From contig NZ_JH601089.1 in the NCBI RefSeq assembly GCF_000245755.1, positions 1 to 50,813 of the forward strand: a stretch of DNA of 50,813 nt, given 5' to 3'. Positions 1 through 9,869 of this stretch are shown here, in pieces. The notes beneath the pieces were generated by a model. That model did no database searches. It had not been told where the DNA came from and worked only from the letters and a program-made list of their open reading frames with translations. Source of the stretch: Helcococcus kunzii ATCC 51366 (GTDB lineage: Bacteria > Bacillota > Clostridia > Tissierellales > Peptoniphilaceae). How positions within the stretch are numbered: position 1 is the first letter of the stretch; the number at the start of each line of letters is the position of its first letter. The position numbers and the translations under genes are program-made.

Positions 1-38
1 AAATAAAGATATAGTATTAATATCAAATATAAATGATA

Positions 39-71
39 AATCCCAGTTTTCTAAGTTCGAAAACTGGGATT
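39..71 (-). terminator. Intrinsic terminator after the MFS gene
   Basis: A perfect 12-bp inverted repeat (AATCCCAGTTTT / AAAACTGGGATT) with a 9-nt loop lies just beyond the stop codon of the leftward MFS gene. It probably ends the opuC-MFS transcript. The T-run behind the stem is short, so it may be a moderate terminator. Confidence 0.7.
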
Positions 72-75
72 CTAT

Positions 76-1263
76 TTAATCAATTATTCTTTTTTTATAT
101 GAAGCATTTGCCAACAATCCTATCAATAAGCCAATTGCTGAAATAACAACATTAAAAATAAGCATCGTTGATATGCCCCATTTTTCAATCATCCATCCGC
201 CAGCCAATGAGCCCGCAACCATAGCTGCCGGCGACATGCTCGCCATTAGAGACTGACCTGTTGTTTGTTCTTCTTTACTTACCATTCTTCCTGTGTAATA
301 TACTGATGCTGCAACTAAAATCGCAAAACTAAATATTTGGAATGTTTGTGCAAAATAGACCATTGAAACACTTGTTGATATTGCATACATCACCGCTTTT
401 ACCACATATCCTACAGAAGAAATAACCATTAAAGATGATACTTTAACTTTTTTCATTATATAAGTAAACGCAAATAACATTGGAATTTCAACGATTGCTT
501 GTATTGCTAATGCAGTACCTAAATGGCCACTATTTCCTTCCAACGATTGAATCAATTGCAGTAAATATATTCCAATAAGATTGTGTGAAAAATACATAAA
601 AAATACACTAATTAACATTAAAGAAAAAGTAGGGTATTTTTTAATAAAATTAAATAAATTAACTTTTGTTGTAGGAATGTTTGCTGAACTATCATCTTCC
701 ACATTTTCAAAATAAGGTAGCCATAAAACTGTAAAGAAATATAAAATTGCAGTAATCAAACCGGTATATGGTATAGTAATGATTCCAAATTTATTAGCAA
801 AATTACCGATTATCAAGGCACCAACAGCAAAGGTACCAGAACCCATTCCTCTGGCAACTCCAAAATCAATCTTTTCTCCTATACTTTCATAATAGTAATG
901 GGCACTATTTATAAAAGGAACGGCTAAACTACCAGTTATAAAAAATATACCTAGAAGCACCGCTTTAAGACCATTGTCATCAACCCATATCATCAAGATA
1001 TTTACAATAATAATGATAATACTAAAATATGTAAGCATTCTTTTCCAAGTAAAGAATTTAACTCTATCACTAATATTACCCATTATAGGTTGCATAGCGG
1101 CAGTTATCGTTGAAAATACCGCTACACTAACACCTATCTGTGATTCACTAAAACCAATACCCTGTAAAAATAGAGATATAAAACCAGCCGCCGCACAAAA
1201 TAGCAAGAAAAACGCACCTTGCATTATAATATATCTAACATTAATAGAAACTTTTCTCATCAT
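76..1263 (-). CDS. MFS transporter, oligosaccharide/nucleoside:H+ symporter-like
   Basis: A 395-residue integral membrane protein with about 12 hydrophobic segments, the usual length for the major facilitator superfamily. The loop between segments 2 and 3 has the MFS motif-A core (GNISDR, residues 62-67). The N-terminal pattern resembles the LacY/MFS_1-like group, which moves sugars or nucleosides with protons; the substrate cannot be read from the sequence. Two ATG codons follow each other at the start; the second (at 1260) is better spaced from AAGAGG. It lies 47 bases after the opuC permease gene on the same strand and may be co-transcribed with it, although its role need not be osmoprotection. 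Confidence 0.8.
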   Translation of the reverse strand: MMRKVSINVRYIIMQGAFFLLFCAAAGFISLFLQGIGFSESQIGVSVAVFSTITAAMQPIMGNISDRVKFFTWKRMLTYFSIIIIIVNILMIWVDDNGLKAVLLGIFFITGSLAVPFINSAHYYYESIGEKIDFGVARGMGSGTFAVGALIIGNFANKFGIITIPYTGLITAILYFFTVLWLPYFENVEDDSSANIPTTKVNLFNFIKKYPTFSLMLISVFFMYFSHNLIGIYLLQLIQSLEGNSGHLGTALAIQAIVEIPMLFAFTYIMKKVKVSSLMVISSVGYVVKAVMYAISTSVSMVYFAQTFQIFSFAILVAASVYYTGRMVSKEEQTTGQSLMASMSPAAMVAGSLAGGWMIEKWGISTMLIFNVVISAIGLLIGLLANASYKKRIID

Positions 1264-1309
1264 AACCTCTTCATTTCAAAATCTAAGTCATAATAATATT
1301 ACTAATTTT

Positions 1310-2833
1310 CTATTTAGATAACAAGTTTTTTGATTTTAGATATTCAACTGCAACCTCATTTGCTGATTTTCCTTCTACATCCACTTTATAATTCATTTCT
1401 AGCATTTCTTCTGTTGTAATCTTATTTGAAATTTGTTCTAAAATTTCTTTTAGTTCAGGGTATTTCTGTAAAGTTTCTTCTCTCAATAAAGGCGCACCTT
1501 GATATGGCGGGAATAGCCCTTTGTCATCTTCTAAGATAACTAAATCCCTCGAAATTATTTCAGTATCGGTAGAGTATATTTCCAAAATATTTATATCTCC
1601 CTTTTCTAAAGCTTGATATCTCAATTTTGGCTCCATAGTAGCAACATTCAGATTTAAGCCATACAATTTCTTAAGCCCTTTATTTCCATCTTCCCTATCA
1701 TTAAACTCTAAAGTAAATCCAGCTTTCGCCTTATTTTCTACTTTCTTTAAATCAGATATCTTCTTCAATCCATTTTCTTTTGCATATTGTTTCTTAACCG
1801 CAATAGCATAAGTATTTTGATATATCATTGGCTCTAATAACACTAATTTATCCTGTTTATAAATATTGTCACGTGCAGCCTCATAAACTTCTCTCTCGTC
1901 ATTTGAAAGTCCTTTAACTTTTTCTTTTAATAGAGAAGAGGTAATAGTTCCTGTAAATTCAGGATATACATCTATTGAACCCTTCTTTAATGCTTCAAAT
2001 AAAAATGTTGTCTTACCAAAGCTTGGCTTCACTTCAACACTAATATCTGTCTTATCTTCAATCAATTCTTTATACATATTGATCAAGATTTCAGGCTCGG
2101 AGCCTAGTTTACCCGCAGCAACAATCTTTTTATTTGACATTGTGCCAAAATTAAACATTGACACAAGCAATATACTCAAACTTACAACAAAAGAAATCAG
2201 TATTGTCTTAACTTTTTTATTCTCTAATTTCTTTATTAAATAGTTAAATATGACCGCTAAAATTGCGGATGAAATAGCTCCAATCAATATTAAAGAAGAA
2301 TTATTTCTATCGATACCTAAAAGTATGAAAGAGCCCAAACCTCCTGCACCTACCAACGCAGCAAGAGTCGCTGTACCGATTAGCATTACAGAAGATGTCC
2401 TAATCCCCCCTATAATTGAAGGCATTGCCAATGGAATCTCATATTTCTTCAACTTTTCCATTCTATTCATACCAAAAGCAGTAGCCGCCTCTTGTAAGAC
2501 AGGATTTATCCCTATCAGTCCTGTAATTGTATTTTGTAGTATTGGGAAAATTCCATAAATTACCAAAGCAACTATGGCTGGCAATCTACCTATTCCTAAA
2601 AATGGAATAAATAATCCTAAAAGTGCTAAAGATGGCACGGTCTGCAATACTCCGGCAATTTGAAGTGAAATTTCTGATAATTTTCTATTTTTTGAAATAA
2701 GAATAGCAAATGGCACAGCAATAATAATAGCAATAAATAGAGCCAACATCGATATTTGATGATGCTCTACTAAAGCTTTTGTCCAATCGCTATATCTCTC
2801 AACAAAAGTTTTCGCTAAATTATTTAACATCAT
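1310..2833 (-). CDS. Osmoprotectant ABC transporter, fused permease and substrate-binding protein (OpuCB-OpuCC type)
   Basis: A 507-residue fusion. Residues about 20-205 form a five-to-six-helix ABC permease with an EAA-type cytoplasmic loop ([20 protein letters not shown], from about residue 115). A linking membrane helix follows (about 208-227), then an OpuAC-type binding domain (about 235-505) displayed outside the cell. This layout is known for glycine betaine/carnitine/choline importers of Gram-positive bacteria. The start (ATG ATG) overlaps the ATPase gene by 14 bases, which implies translational coupling. The ligand is probably a quaternary amine, but the aromatic-cage residues were not verified. 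Confidence 0.88.
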   Translation of the reverse strand: MMLNNLAKTFVERYSDWTKALVEHHQISMLALFIAIIIAVPFAILISKNRKLSEISLQIAGVLQTVPSLALLGLFIPFLGIGRLPAIVALVIYGIFPILQNTITGLIGINPVLQEAATAFGMNRMEKLKKYEIPLAMPSIIGGIRTSSVMLIGTATLAALVGAGGLGSFILLGIDRNNSSLILIGAISSAILAVIFNYLIKKLENKKVKTILISFVVSLSILLVSMFNFGTMSNKKIVAAGKLGSEPEILINMYKELIEDKTDISVEVKPSFGKTTFLFEALKKGSIDVYPEFTGTITSSLLKEKVKGLSNDEREVYEAARDNIYKQDKLVLLEPMIYQNTYAIAVKKQYAKENGLKKISDLKKVENKAKAGFTLEFNDREDGNKGLKKLYGLNLNVATMEPKLRYQALEKGDINILEIYSTDTEIISRDLVILEDDKGLFPPYQGAPLLREETLQKYPELKEILEQISNKITTEEMLEMNYKVDVEGKSANEVAVEYLKSKNLLSK

Positions 2834-3566
2834 CTACCTCACTATCATCAACATCACTGAAGAATTTCTCCACAAATTCATTCTTCGGATTATTTTTAAT
2901 TTCTTGTACACTATCAACCTGCACAACTTCTCCTTTACTCATAATACAAATCCTGTCCGCCAGTTTTGCCGCTTCCTTTATATCATGAGTAACGAAAACC
3001 GTAGTAATTTTCACTTCATTATGAATGCTCTTTATTAAATCCTGCAATTGACTCCTGATAATAGGGTCTAAAGCACTAAATGGCTCATCCATCAATAATA
3101 ATTTTGGATTAGAAACTATAGCTCTCAATATGCCGACTCTTTGCTGTTCTCCACCTGATAACTCATGTGGAAAGCGGTTCAAATAGTCTTCAGGATTTAA
3201 TCCTACTTTATGCATATATTCAGTAATAGTCTTTTTTCTTTTCTCTTTATTCCACTTTTTCATCTCTGGAATAATCTCTATATTCTCATATACTGTTAAA
3301 TTTGGAAATAAAGCCCCTTCCTGCAACACATAACCAGTATCAAGTCGAAGCTGTCTCAAGTTGTAATTTTCAATATCCTTACCATCAACTTCAATCACAC
3401 CCGTTGTTGGCTCATACAATCTATTAATCATCTTTAAGGTTGTAGTCTTACCACTTCCACTAGTACCAACAATTACAAAAAATTCACCATCATTTATTTG
3501 TAAATTAATATTCGACAGTACATTTTTCTCTCCAAATTTCTTACTTACATTTTTAAACTTTATCAT
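2820..3566 (-). CDS. Osmoprotectant ABC transporter ATP-binding protein (OpuCA type)
   Basis: A 248-residue ABC ATPase powering the adjacent permease/binding-protein fusion. Walker A is GTSGSGKT (34-41), the signature LSGGEQQR (136-143) and Walker B LLLMDE (156-161), followed by a THD switch histidine. The start at 3566 was preferred over an ATG 10 codons upstream because it follows AGGAAAGAAG and begins with the family-typical MIKFKNVSK. Longer OpuCA proteins carry two C-terminal CBS domains that sense ionic strength; this one ends soon after the nucleotide-binding domain, so that regulation is absent or elsewhere. Confidence 0.9.
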   Translation of the reverse strand: MIKFKNVSKKFGEKNVLSNINLQINDGEFFVIVGTSGSGKTTTLKMINRLYEPTTGVIEVDGKDIENYNLRQLRLDTGYVLQEGALFPNLTVYENIEIIPEMKKWNKEKRKKTITEYMHKVGLNPEDYLNRFPHELSGGEQQRVGILRAIVSNPKLLLMDEPFSALDPIIRSQLQDLIKSIHNEVKITTVFVTHDIKEAAKLADRICIMSKGEVVQVDSVQEIKNNPKNEFVEKFFSDVDDSEVDDVK

Positions 3567-4011
3567 AACTCTTCTTTCCTTACGTAATTTTCCCACTTCA
3601 TCAACTTCAATATAAAATTTGAAAGCATTCTTTGCTAAGATTATAAATATATGTTTAATATTTATACCCTAGTTTCTAAATTTCATTTTTAATTTTTTTA
3701 TTTACTTAGACCTAAGATTTATTAAATTTATTCACTCATATTTTATTTTTTTTTAGTTGTTTTCGATAAAAAGAAAACATAATCATAAATAGGATTTGTA
3801 TGTCCTTTGATAGTTACAAGATTAATTTATTGTTTACTAAAAAATAAATCGCTATTGTTACACAACTATCAATGTTAATTATTTATTGATTTTACAACAT
3901 TTTTATATCCTATTATTTTAACTTTAAATTTCAACTTTTCGAGTTAATAGCTTTTAGTATATATTAATTAATTACAATTTTTTATATATTTTCTACTACG
4001 AAAATTATATT
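3567..4011. other. AT-rich divergent intergenic region
   Basis: About 445 bases between the leftward opuC genes and the rightward PTS operon. It has no credible reading frame. A TATAAT on the minus strand (3640-3645) could be the -10 of the opuC promoter, but no good -35 is correctly spaced. No stable hairpin or repeat was seen. Confidence 0.5.
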
Positions 4012-4050
4012 ATGTAATCGATTGCTAAAATATATCTTCTGTGTTATTAT
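4012..4050 (+). promoter_or_regulatory. PTS operon promoter overlapped by a CRE (CcpA site)
   Basis: ATGTAATCGATTGCTA (4012-4027) matches every fixed position of the catabolite responsive element consensus WTGNNANCGNTNNCWW. Its right end is also the -35 box TTGCTA (4022-4027), followed 17 bases later by the -10 TATTAT (4045-4050). CcpA bound here would block RNA polymerase, so the operon is expected to be repressed when preferred sugars are present. Confidence 0.72.
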
Positions 4051-4082
4051 TTACTCAGATAAAAATGAAAGGAGTGAATGTT

Positions 4083-5378
4083 ATGACATTTGCAGAAAAA
4101 TTAGAGAGTAAATTATTACCAATTGCTTCAAAAATTTCAGGCAATAAATATTTGATGTCAATGAGAGATGGTATCCTTTTAGGTATGCCATTAATCATCG
4201 TTGGATCAGCAATGATGATTATAGCAAGTTTCCCGATTGAAGCTTTTACTAAATATTTAGAAGAAATCGGTGCTGCCGCATATCTTTGGAAAGGCGTAAA
4301 TTCAAGTTTTGGTATAGTTGCACTAACCGCAGCATTTGGTATAGCGCAAAGCTTGTCAAATAGACTTTCTGTAGACGGTACACCTGCCGGTATTATCTCG
4401 CTAGCATCCTTTATCACCGTTACACCATTCATAAGCGGTGAAGATATAGGTAGCGGAATCCCTACACAATGGATTGGATCAAAAGGTCTATTTGTTGCGA
4501 TAATTCTAGGATTATTAACAGGAAAAATTTATGCATGGTTTGTTAAGAAAAATATAGTAATTACATTACCAGAAAGCGTACCACCAGCAGTTTCACGAAG
4601 CTTCACAGCTTTGATACCTGCAGCGGCCATTCTTACTGGTAGTATCTTACTTTCAGCCTTAGTTGATAAAATCAATTTAGGAAATATACACGAAATTTTA
4701 GCAAATGTATTAGGTAAACCACTTGGTGTGTTTGGCGGTAATCTATTTGGTTCTATAGTTATGATTTCATTAAACTCAATATTTTGGTTTATGGGTGTAC
4801 ATGGTGGTACAATTGTTGGATCCGTTATGGGACCGATATGGTTAATGTTAACAGATCAAAATAGATTGGCGTTTGAAGCAGGAAAAGAATTACCAAATAT
4901 CATAACCTCTCCATTCCTGGACCTATTTGTCTGGATTGGTGGTGGAGGTGCAACAATCGGTCTTGCTATAGCTATTCTATTCATCGCGAAAAATAGAAAA
5001 TCAAGTCAACTAACAAGAGCTTTGGCACCAATTACTTCAACCCCATCATTTTTCAATATCAATGAACCATTGATGTTTGGGGTACCTATAGTAATGAACG
5101 TATCTCTACTAGTTCCATTTATCATAACTCCAGTTATGAATGCAATAATCTCATACTTTGCAATGGCAAGCGGAATTGTCGCTAAAACTACTGGAGCAAA
5201 TGTACCGTGGACGATGCCGCCGATCATTTCAGGATTCCTTGCGACGAGGGACTGGAAAGCAAGTGTGCTTCAATTGATTCTCATCATTCTAGATACCGCT
5301 ATATACTATGTGTTCTTTAGAGCGGTAGAAAAAGGATTTAGACAAATGGAAAGTTCAGCCGAGATTGAAAATAAATAG
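4083..5378 (+). CDS. PTS sugar transporter EIIC, lactose/cellobiose family
   Basis: A 431-residue membrane permease of the phosphotransferase system with many hydrophobic helices and the family-typical motifs NEPLMFG and GVHGGTI. It forms the sugar channel that works with EIIB three genes downstream. The start at 4083 is set by AAAGGAGTG eight bases upstream; a longer frame from 4041 would start inside the promoter. The operon has EIIC and EIIB but no EIIA, so that part must come from another locus. The sugar is unknown: cellobiose, lichenan and N,N'-diacetylchitobiose permeases all look alike at this level. Confidence 0.9.
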   Translation: MTFAEKLESKLLPIASKISGNKYLMSMRDGILLGMPLIIVGSAMMIIASFPIEAFTKYLEEIGAAAYLWKGVNSSFGIVALTAAFGIAQSLSNRLSVDGTPAGIISLASFITVTPFISGEDIGSGIPTQWIGSKGLFVAIILGLLTGKIYAWFVKKNIVITLPESVPPAVSRSFTALIPAAAILTGSILLSALVDKINLGNIHEILANVLGKPLGVFGGNLFGSIVMISLNSIFWFMGVHGGTIVGSVMGPIWLMLTDQNRLAFEAGKELPNIITSPFLDLFVWIGGGGATIGLAIAILFIAKNRKSSQLTRALAPITSTPSFFNINEPLMFGVPIVMNVSLLVPFIITPVMNAIISYFAMASGIVAKTTGANVPWTMPPIISGFLATRDWKASVLQLILIILDTAIYYVFFRAVEKGFRQMESSAEIENK

Positions 5379-5396
5379 AAAAGAAAGGATTTAAAC

Positions 5397-6305
5397 ATGA
5401 AAAGATTAATAAGTGCGAATGCATCAGATATTTTAAATATGACACCTCAAGAAATTAAACAGAGCATAAAAGCAAGTGAAGGCAGAGTTGTCTTAACCGA
5501 AATAGTTGCTCAAGTGAACGCATATATCGGAGACATTACTAGCGCGGAAATTGCTTCTGCCTTTGGCTCTGACATGATTCTACTAAATGGTGTGGACGTG
5601 TTCAACCCTGTCATAAAAGGACTAAAAGAAGAAGAACAAGATGATTTTGTTAAACACTTAAAAAATTACACCGGAAAATTAATTGGTGTTAATTTGGAAC
5701 CTGTCGACACGTCAACAGAAATGCTTGAAAGTAGAAACGAAATCGCCATTGGTAGACAAGCAAATATTGAAACATTCGAAAAAGCCAACGAATTAGGAAT
5801 GGACTTCATTTGTCTAACAGGGAATCCTGGAGTCGGAGTTACAAATAAGACTATCGTTGAAAACATTAAAATAGCAAAAGAACATTTCAACGGACTAATA
5901 ATCGCTGGCAAAATGCATGGTGCAGGCGTTAATGAACCAGTGCTTACAGAAGGAGTTGCAGAAGAAATCATCTCCGCTGGTGCCGACATCTTACTTATTC
6001 CATCAATTGGTACCGTACCTGGAGTCCCAGGAATCAGACCACATGATATTTATAAAATTGTGGACCACGCACATTCAAAAGGCGCCTTAGTAATGTCCGC
6101 TATCGGCACAAGCCAAGAATCCAGCGATTCAGACACAATAAAGAGAATGGCTATTGAAAACAAAATTGCCGGCGTTGATATCCAACATATCGGAGATGCC
6201 GGTTATCATGGAATGGCCATTCCAGAAAACATATACGAACTAAGCGTTGCAATCAGAGGTAAGAGACACACCATCTCCAGAATCGCACGTTCAATAAATA
6301 GATAG
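5397..6305 (+). CDS. TIM-barrel-like protein of PTS operons (DUF7916 type)
   Basis: A 302-residue soluble protein of unknown function, 18 bases after EIIC and 12 before EIIB. It shows the alternating beta-strand/helix rhythm of a (beta/alpha)8 barrel, with glycine-rich strand ends such as CLTGNPGVGV, GKMHGAGVNEPVL and LLIPSIGTVPGVPG that resemble phosphate-binding loops. This family is recurrently found between PTS IIC and IIB genes, and some relatives were annotated as haloacid-dehalogenase-like. I infer that it acts on the phosphorylated sugar imported by this PTS, as an aldolase, isomerase or hydrolase. No catalytic residue can be assigned. Confidence 0.7.
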   Translation: MKRLISANASDILNMTPQEIKQSIKASEGRVVLTEIVAQVNAYIGDITSAEIASAFGSDMILLNGVDVFNPVIKGLKEEEQDDFVKHLKNYTGKLIGVNLEPVDTSTEMLESRNEIAIGRQANIETFEKANELGMDFICLTGNPGVGVTNKTIVENIKIAKEHFNGLIIAGKMHGAGVNEPVLTEGVAEEIISAGADILLIPSIGTVPGVPGIRPHDIYKIVDHAHSKGALVMSAIGTSQESSDSDTIKRMAIENKIAGVDIQHIGDAGYHGMAIPENIYELSVAIRGKRHTISRIARSINR

Positions 6306-6317
6306 AAGGAGTTTCAT

Positions 6318-6626
6318 ATGAAAAATATAATATTAGCATGTGCAGCAGGCATGTCAACAAGCCTACTAGTAACAAAAATGAAAAAAGCTGCCGAAGCAAA
6401 AAACATTGATGTAAAAATCGAAGCCTACCCTGTTCAAGAAGCCAAGAAAATAATCACTTCTGAAAAAGTCGACTGCGTACTATTAGGGCCACAAGTCCGC
6501 TTCATGCTAAACCAATTCAAAGAAGAATTCCCTAACGAAAACATCTCCGTAATCGATATGAGAGACTACGGCCTTATGAATGGTGAAAATGTCCTAAATA
6601 CTGCTTTGAAGGCTATGGGAGAATAG
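6318..6626 (+). CDS. PTS EIIB, lactose/cellobiose family
   Basis: A 102-residue cytoplasmic phosphocarrier. The N-terminal ILACAAGMSTS contains the phosphorylated cysteine (Cys8) followed by the GMSTS loop that cradles the phosphate. It passes phosphate from an EIIA, not encoded here, to the sugar bound by EIIC. The RBS is AGAAGGAG. It is the last gene of the operon, with a strong terminator 70 bases downstream. Confidence 0.92.
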   Translation: MKNIILACAAGMSTSLLVTKMKKAAEAKNIDVKIEAYPVQEAKKIITSEKVDCVLLGPQVRFMLNQFKEEFPNENISVIDMRDYGLMNGENVLNTALKAMGE

Positions 6627-6694
6627 GAATAGTGAACCTACTTAGTAGGAGATTAAATCCTGAAAGTATTGATAAAAAAAGTAAAGAGGAAGAG

Positions 6695-6718
6695 CCGCCA
6701 CTTGCGTGGCGGTTTTTT
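6695..6718 (+). terminator. Intrinsic terminator of the PTS operon
   Basis: A GC-rich stem CCGCCA / TGGCGG with a 6-nt loop is followed directly by TTTTTT. It separates the PTS operon from the restriction-modification locus. Confidence 0.9.
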
Positions 6719-6828
6719 GATGGTAAGGGTGCATCCGTTATTTTTTTTACTAAATTGTATATAGCTTTTACTTAAGATATAATATAAAGAATCGATGCTT
6801 ATAAAATGTTGACAGTTTATTATTCTAA

Positions 6829-7686
<858 letters not shown>

Positions 7687-7726
7687 CGATTTTTTCATTT
7701 TATTATTTATACTAGGAGGACTTAAA

Positions 7727-8497
7727 ATTAACTACTATACAGAAAAAAATGTTCGCTTAATTTTAGGCGACAGTTTTGAAATAATGAAAAAATTACCCAA
7801 AGAAAGCTTCGATATGATTTTCGCAGATCCCCCTTATTTTTTAAGCAATGGCGGAATATCTAATAGCGGCGGAAAAGTTGTTTCTGTAAATAAAGGTGAT
7901 TGGGACAAAATTGATAGTCTAGAAGATAAACATAAATTTAATAGAGAATGGATAAAACTTGCAAAAAATCTATTAAAACCAAATGGAACAATTTGGATAT
8001 CCGGAACACTACATAATATATATTCTGTAGGTATGGCTCTAGAACAAGAAGGCTTCAAAATTCTCAACAATATTACTTGGAAAAAATTAAATCCACCCCC
8101 AAATCTTTCATGTAGATACTTTACTCATTCTACAGAAACTATTCTATGGGCTAGAAAAAATGACAAAAAAGCCCGACATTATTATAACTATGACTTAATG
8201 AAAAAATATAATGGTGGAAAACAAATGAAAGATGTTTGGGAGGGCTCATTAACACCTCAAATAGAAAAAATTTATGGTAAACATCCTACACAAAAACCAG
8301 AATATCTACTTCATAGAATCGTTGAATCTTCCACTAAACAAGGAGATTTAATACTCGATCCTTTTTTAGGTTCTGGAACAACCGGAGTCGTTTCTAAAAA
8401 ATTAAATAGAAAATTTATTGGGATAGAAAACTGTGAAGATTACCTAGAAATTGCAAAAAAAAGAATAAACAGTTTAGGAGTAAAATATGAGTTATAG
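7727..8497 (+). CDS. dpnA: DpnA-type adenine DNA methyltransferase (beta class)
   Basis: A 256-residue protein closely matching my recollection of pneumococcal DpnA, including FADPPYFLSNGGISNSGG (catalytic DPPY at 34-37) and a C-terminal FLGSGTT SAM-binding motif. In DpnII systems this second enzyme also methylates GATC, including single-stranded DNA, and protects incoming DNA. The start is odd. A full AGGAGGA (7714-7720) is followed by ATT at 7727 with no ATG, GTG or TTG in range, and homology also begins there. The only standard start, GTG at 7652, lies inside dpnM and adds a hydrophobic leader. Either ATT is used or the start codon has mutated. Confidence 0.85.
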   Translation: MNYYTEKNVRLILGDSFEIMKKLPKESFDMIFADPPYFLSNGGISNSGGKVVSVNKGDWDKIDSLEDKHKFNREWIKLAKNLLKPNGTIWISGTLHNIYSVGMALEQEGFKILNNITWKKLNPPPNLSCRYFTHSTETILWARKNDKKARHYYNYDLMKKYNGGKQMKDVWEGSLTPQIEKIYGKHPTQKPEYLLHRIVESSTKQGDLILDPFLGSGTTGVVSKKLNRKFIGIENCEDYLEIAKKRINSLGVKYEL

Positions 8498-9345
8498 AAA
8501 TAAACTAGAATATTTCATTAATACTTTATCCATGTCAAATAAGACACCTAATTATTTTATTAATTGGGAAAAAGTAGTAAAAAATACAAATGAATTTGAG
8601 TTAGAATTAAATACATTAAATTATTTAGTTGGAAAAGAAGATATTATAAATGAAACAAAAAAACTTTTTAAAAATCAGCCTAATCTAATAAAAGCAATTC
8701 CTTCATTAATCGCTGAACGAAATAAAGAAATTGTTATGAGTTACAAAAAAACTAAACTTTAAAAATATTGATGAAGATAATACTGATCTATATGTAGATT
8801 TCTGTGAAAATATAGGTTTATTAGATTTCATAAAAAATCACACAAATAAATCACTTGTAGACTATGTATATGGTGTTGAAGCAGGTTTAGATAGCAACGG
8901 AAGAAAGAACAGAAGTGGAACTAATATGGAAACCATTGTTGAAGATTATGTTTCAAGTATTGCACAAGAACATAATCTTGAATATCTTCCTCAAGCTAAA
9001 GCTTCACAAATCCTATCCAAATGGGGTAAAGATGTTCCAACTGATAAAGCAAATAGAAGTTTTGATTTAGCAATTTATAACAAAAGCAATGATAAACTAT
9101 TTTTACTTGAAACAAATTACTATAACGGTGGAGGTAGTAAATTGAAATCTGTTTGCGGTGAATTTATGAATTTAAATAGATTAATAGGTGAAGATAAAAA
9201 TATAAGTTTCATTTGGGTAACAGACGGACAAGGATGGAAAACGGCTTTAAATCCTATCACTGAAGCTATGGCAGAAATAAATAATATATTAAATCTTCAC
9301 ATGATTTTTAGCGATGGATTATTAAAAGAAATTCTAAGTAATTAG
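8487..9345 (+). pseudogene. dpnB: DpnII-type GATC restriction endonuclease, frameshifted
   Basis: The gene starts with AGGAG before ATG 8487, overlapping dpnA by 11 bases. The first 91 codons resemble the DpnII N-terminus but end at TAA 8760-8762. The rest continues in another frame from 8758 to 9345 with no stop. Removing one A from the A7 run at 8745-8751 restores a product of 285 residues, near the ~288 of DpnII. The C-terminal part holds VEAGLDSNGRKNRSG and FDLAIYNK/FLLETNYYNGGGSKL, which carry the predicted acidic catalytic residues. As written, no full endonuclease is made. Ribosomal slippage or a base-calling error at the A-run remains possible. Confidence 0.85.
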
Positions 9346-9393
9346 AATTAAATATAACTTAGTTATAAATAGTATTGTAAATTAATTATTTCT

Positions 9394-9622
9394 ATGGTCC
9401 ATATATACCCGCAGGGGGTATTTCTTAGACCATGTAGTAAAATTTATGGTCCCCATATACCCCCGGAGGGTATAAATGGGACATGGATTTTGCCTATACA
9501 TTCAAAATATTAAATAAAAAAGATCCCAATTATACAATAATGGTATTAGAATACTATATATCTAGAGAAGACACTTAAAAACATGGTCTTAAATATACCG
9601 GGGCAGGGTATTTTGGCACCAT
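9394..9622. repeat. Three related hairpin repeats after the DpnII locus
   Basis: Three imperfect copies of a ~40-nt palindromic unit lie at 9394-9433, 9446-9484 and 9583-9622. Each has an outer stem starting ATGGT and ending ACCAT or ACAT, and an inner stem TATACC(C)/GGGTAT around a G/C-rich loop. The loops differ (GCAGG, CCGGA, GGGCA) while pairing is kept. The rest of the 524-base gap to 9869 shows no gene. The units could be small mobile palindromes, protein-binding sites or RNA hairpins. Confidence 0.75.
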
Positions 9623-9778
9623 AAAATTAATTATAATATTACAAATAATTTATAAAATATGCAATCATTACTTCTAAACACCTTTAATAGCCAAAAATAC
9701 CCTATTTCCCAAATATTTCTATTTATACCTGACATACATTCCTAAATATTCCCCCACACAAAAATCTATATCAAAAAA

Positions 9779-9807
9779 CACCTACCGAATCCTTTCCTCA
9801 GCAGGCG
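9779..9807. terminator. Bidirectional intrinsic terminator
   Basis: An 11-bp stem with several G-T pairs (CGCCTGCTGAG on the minus strand) has a run of six T on both sides. It can end the leftward lemA operon and rightward transcripts from the dpn locus. Confidence 0.75.
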
Positions 9808-9869
9808 TTTTTTAATATTATGGTTACTCAATATCGGTTAGAGGGATCACCCCCAACATATTGATCTAC

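Noticed and set aside
974-1321. Plus-strand frame opposite the MFS gene
   Set aside because: It is the antisense of a clear membrane protein gene, without an RBS or domain. Similar opposite-strand frames elsewhere were dropped for the same reason.
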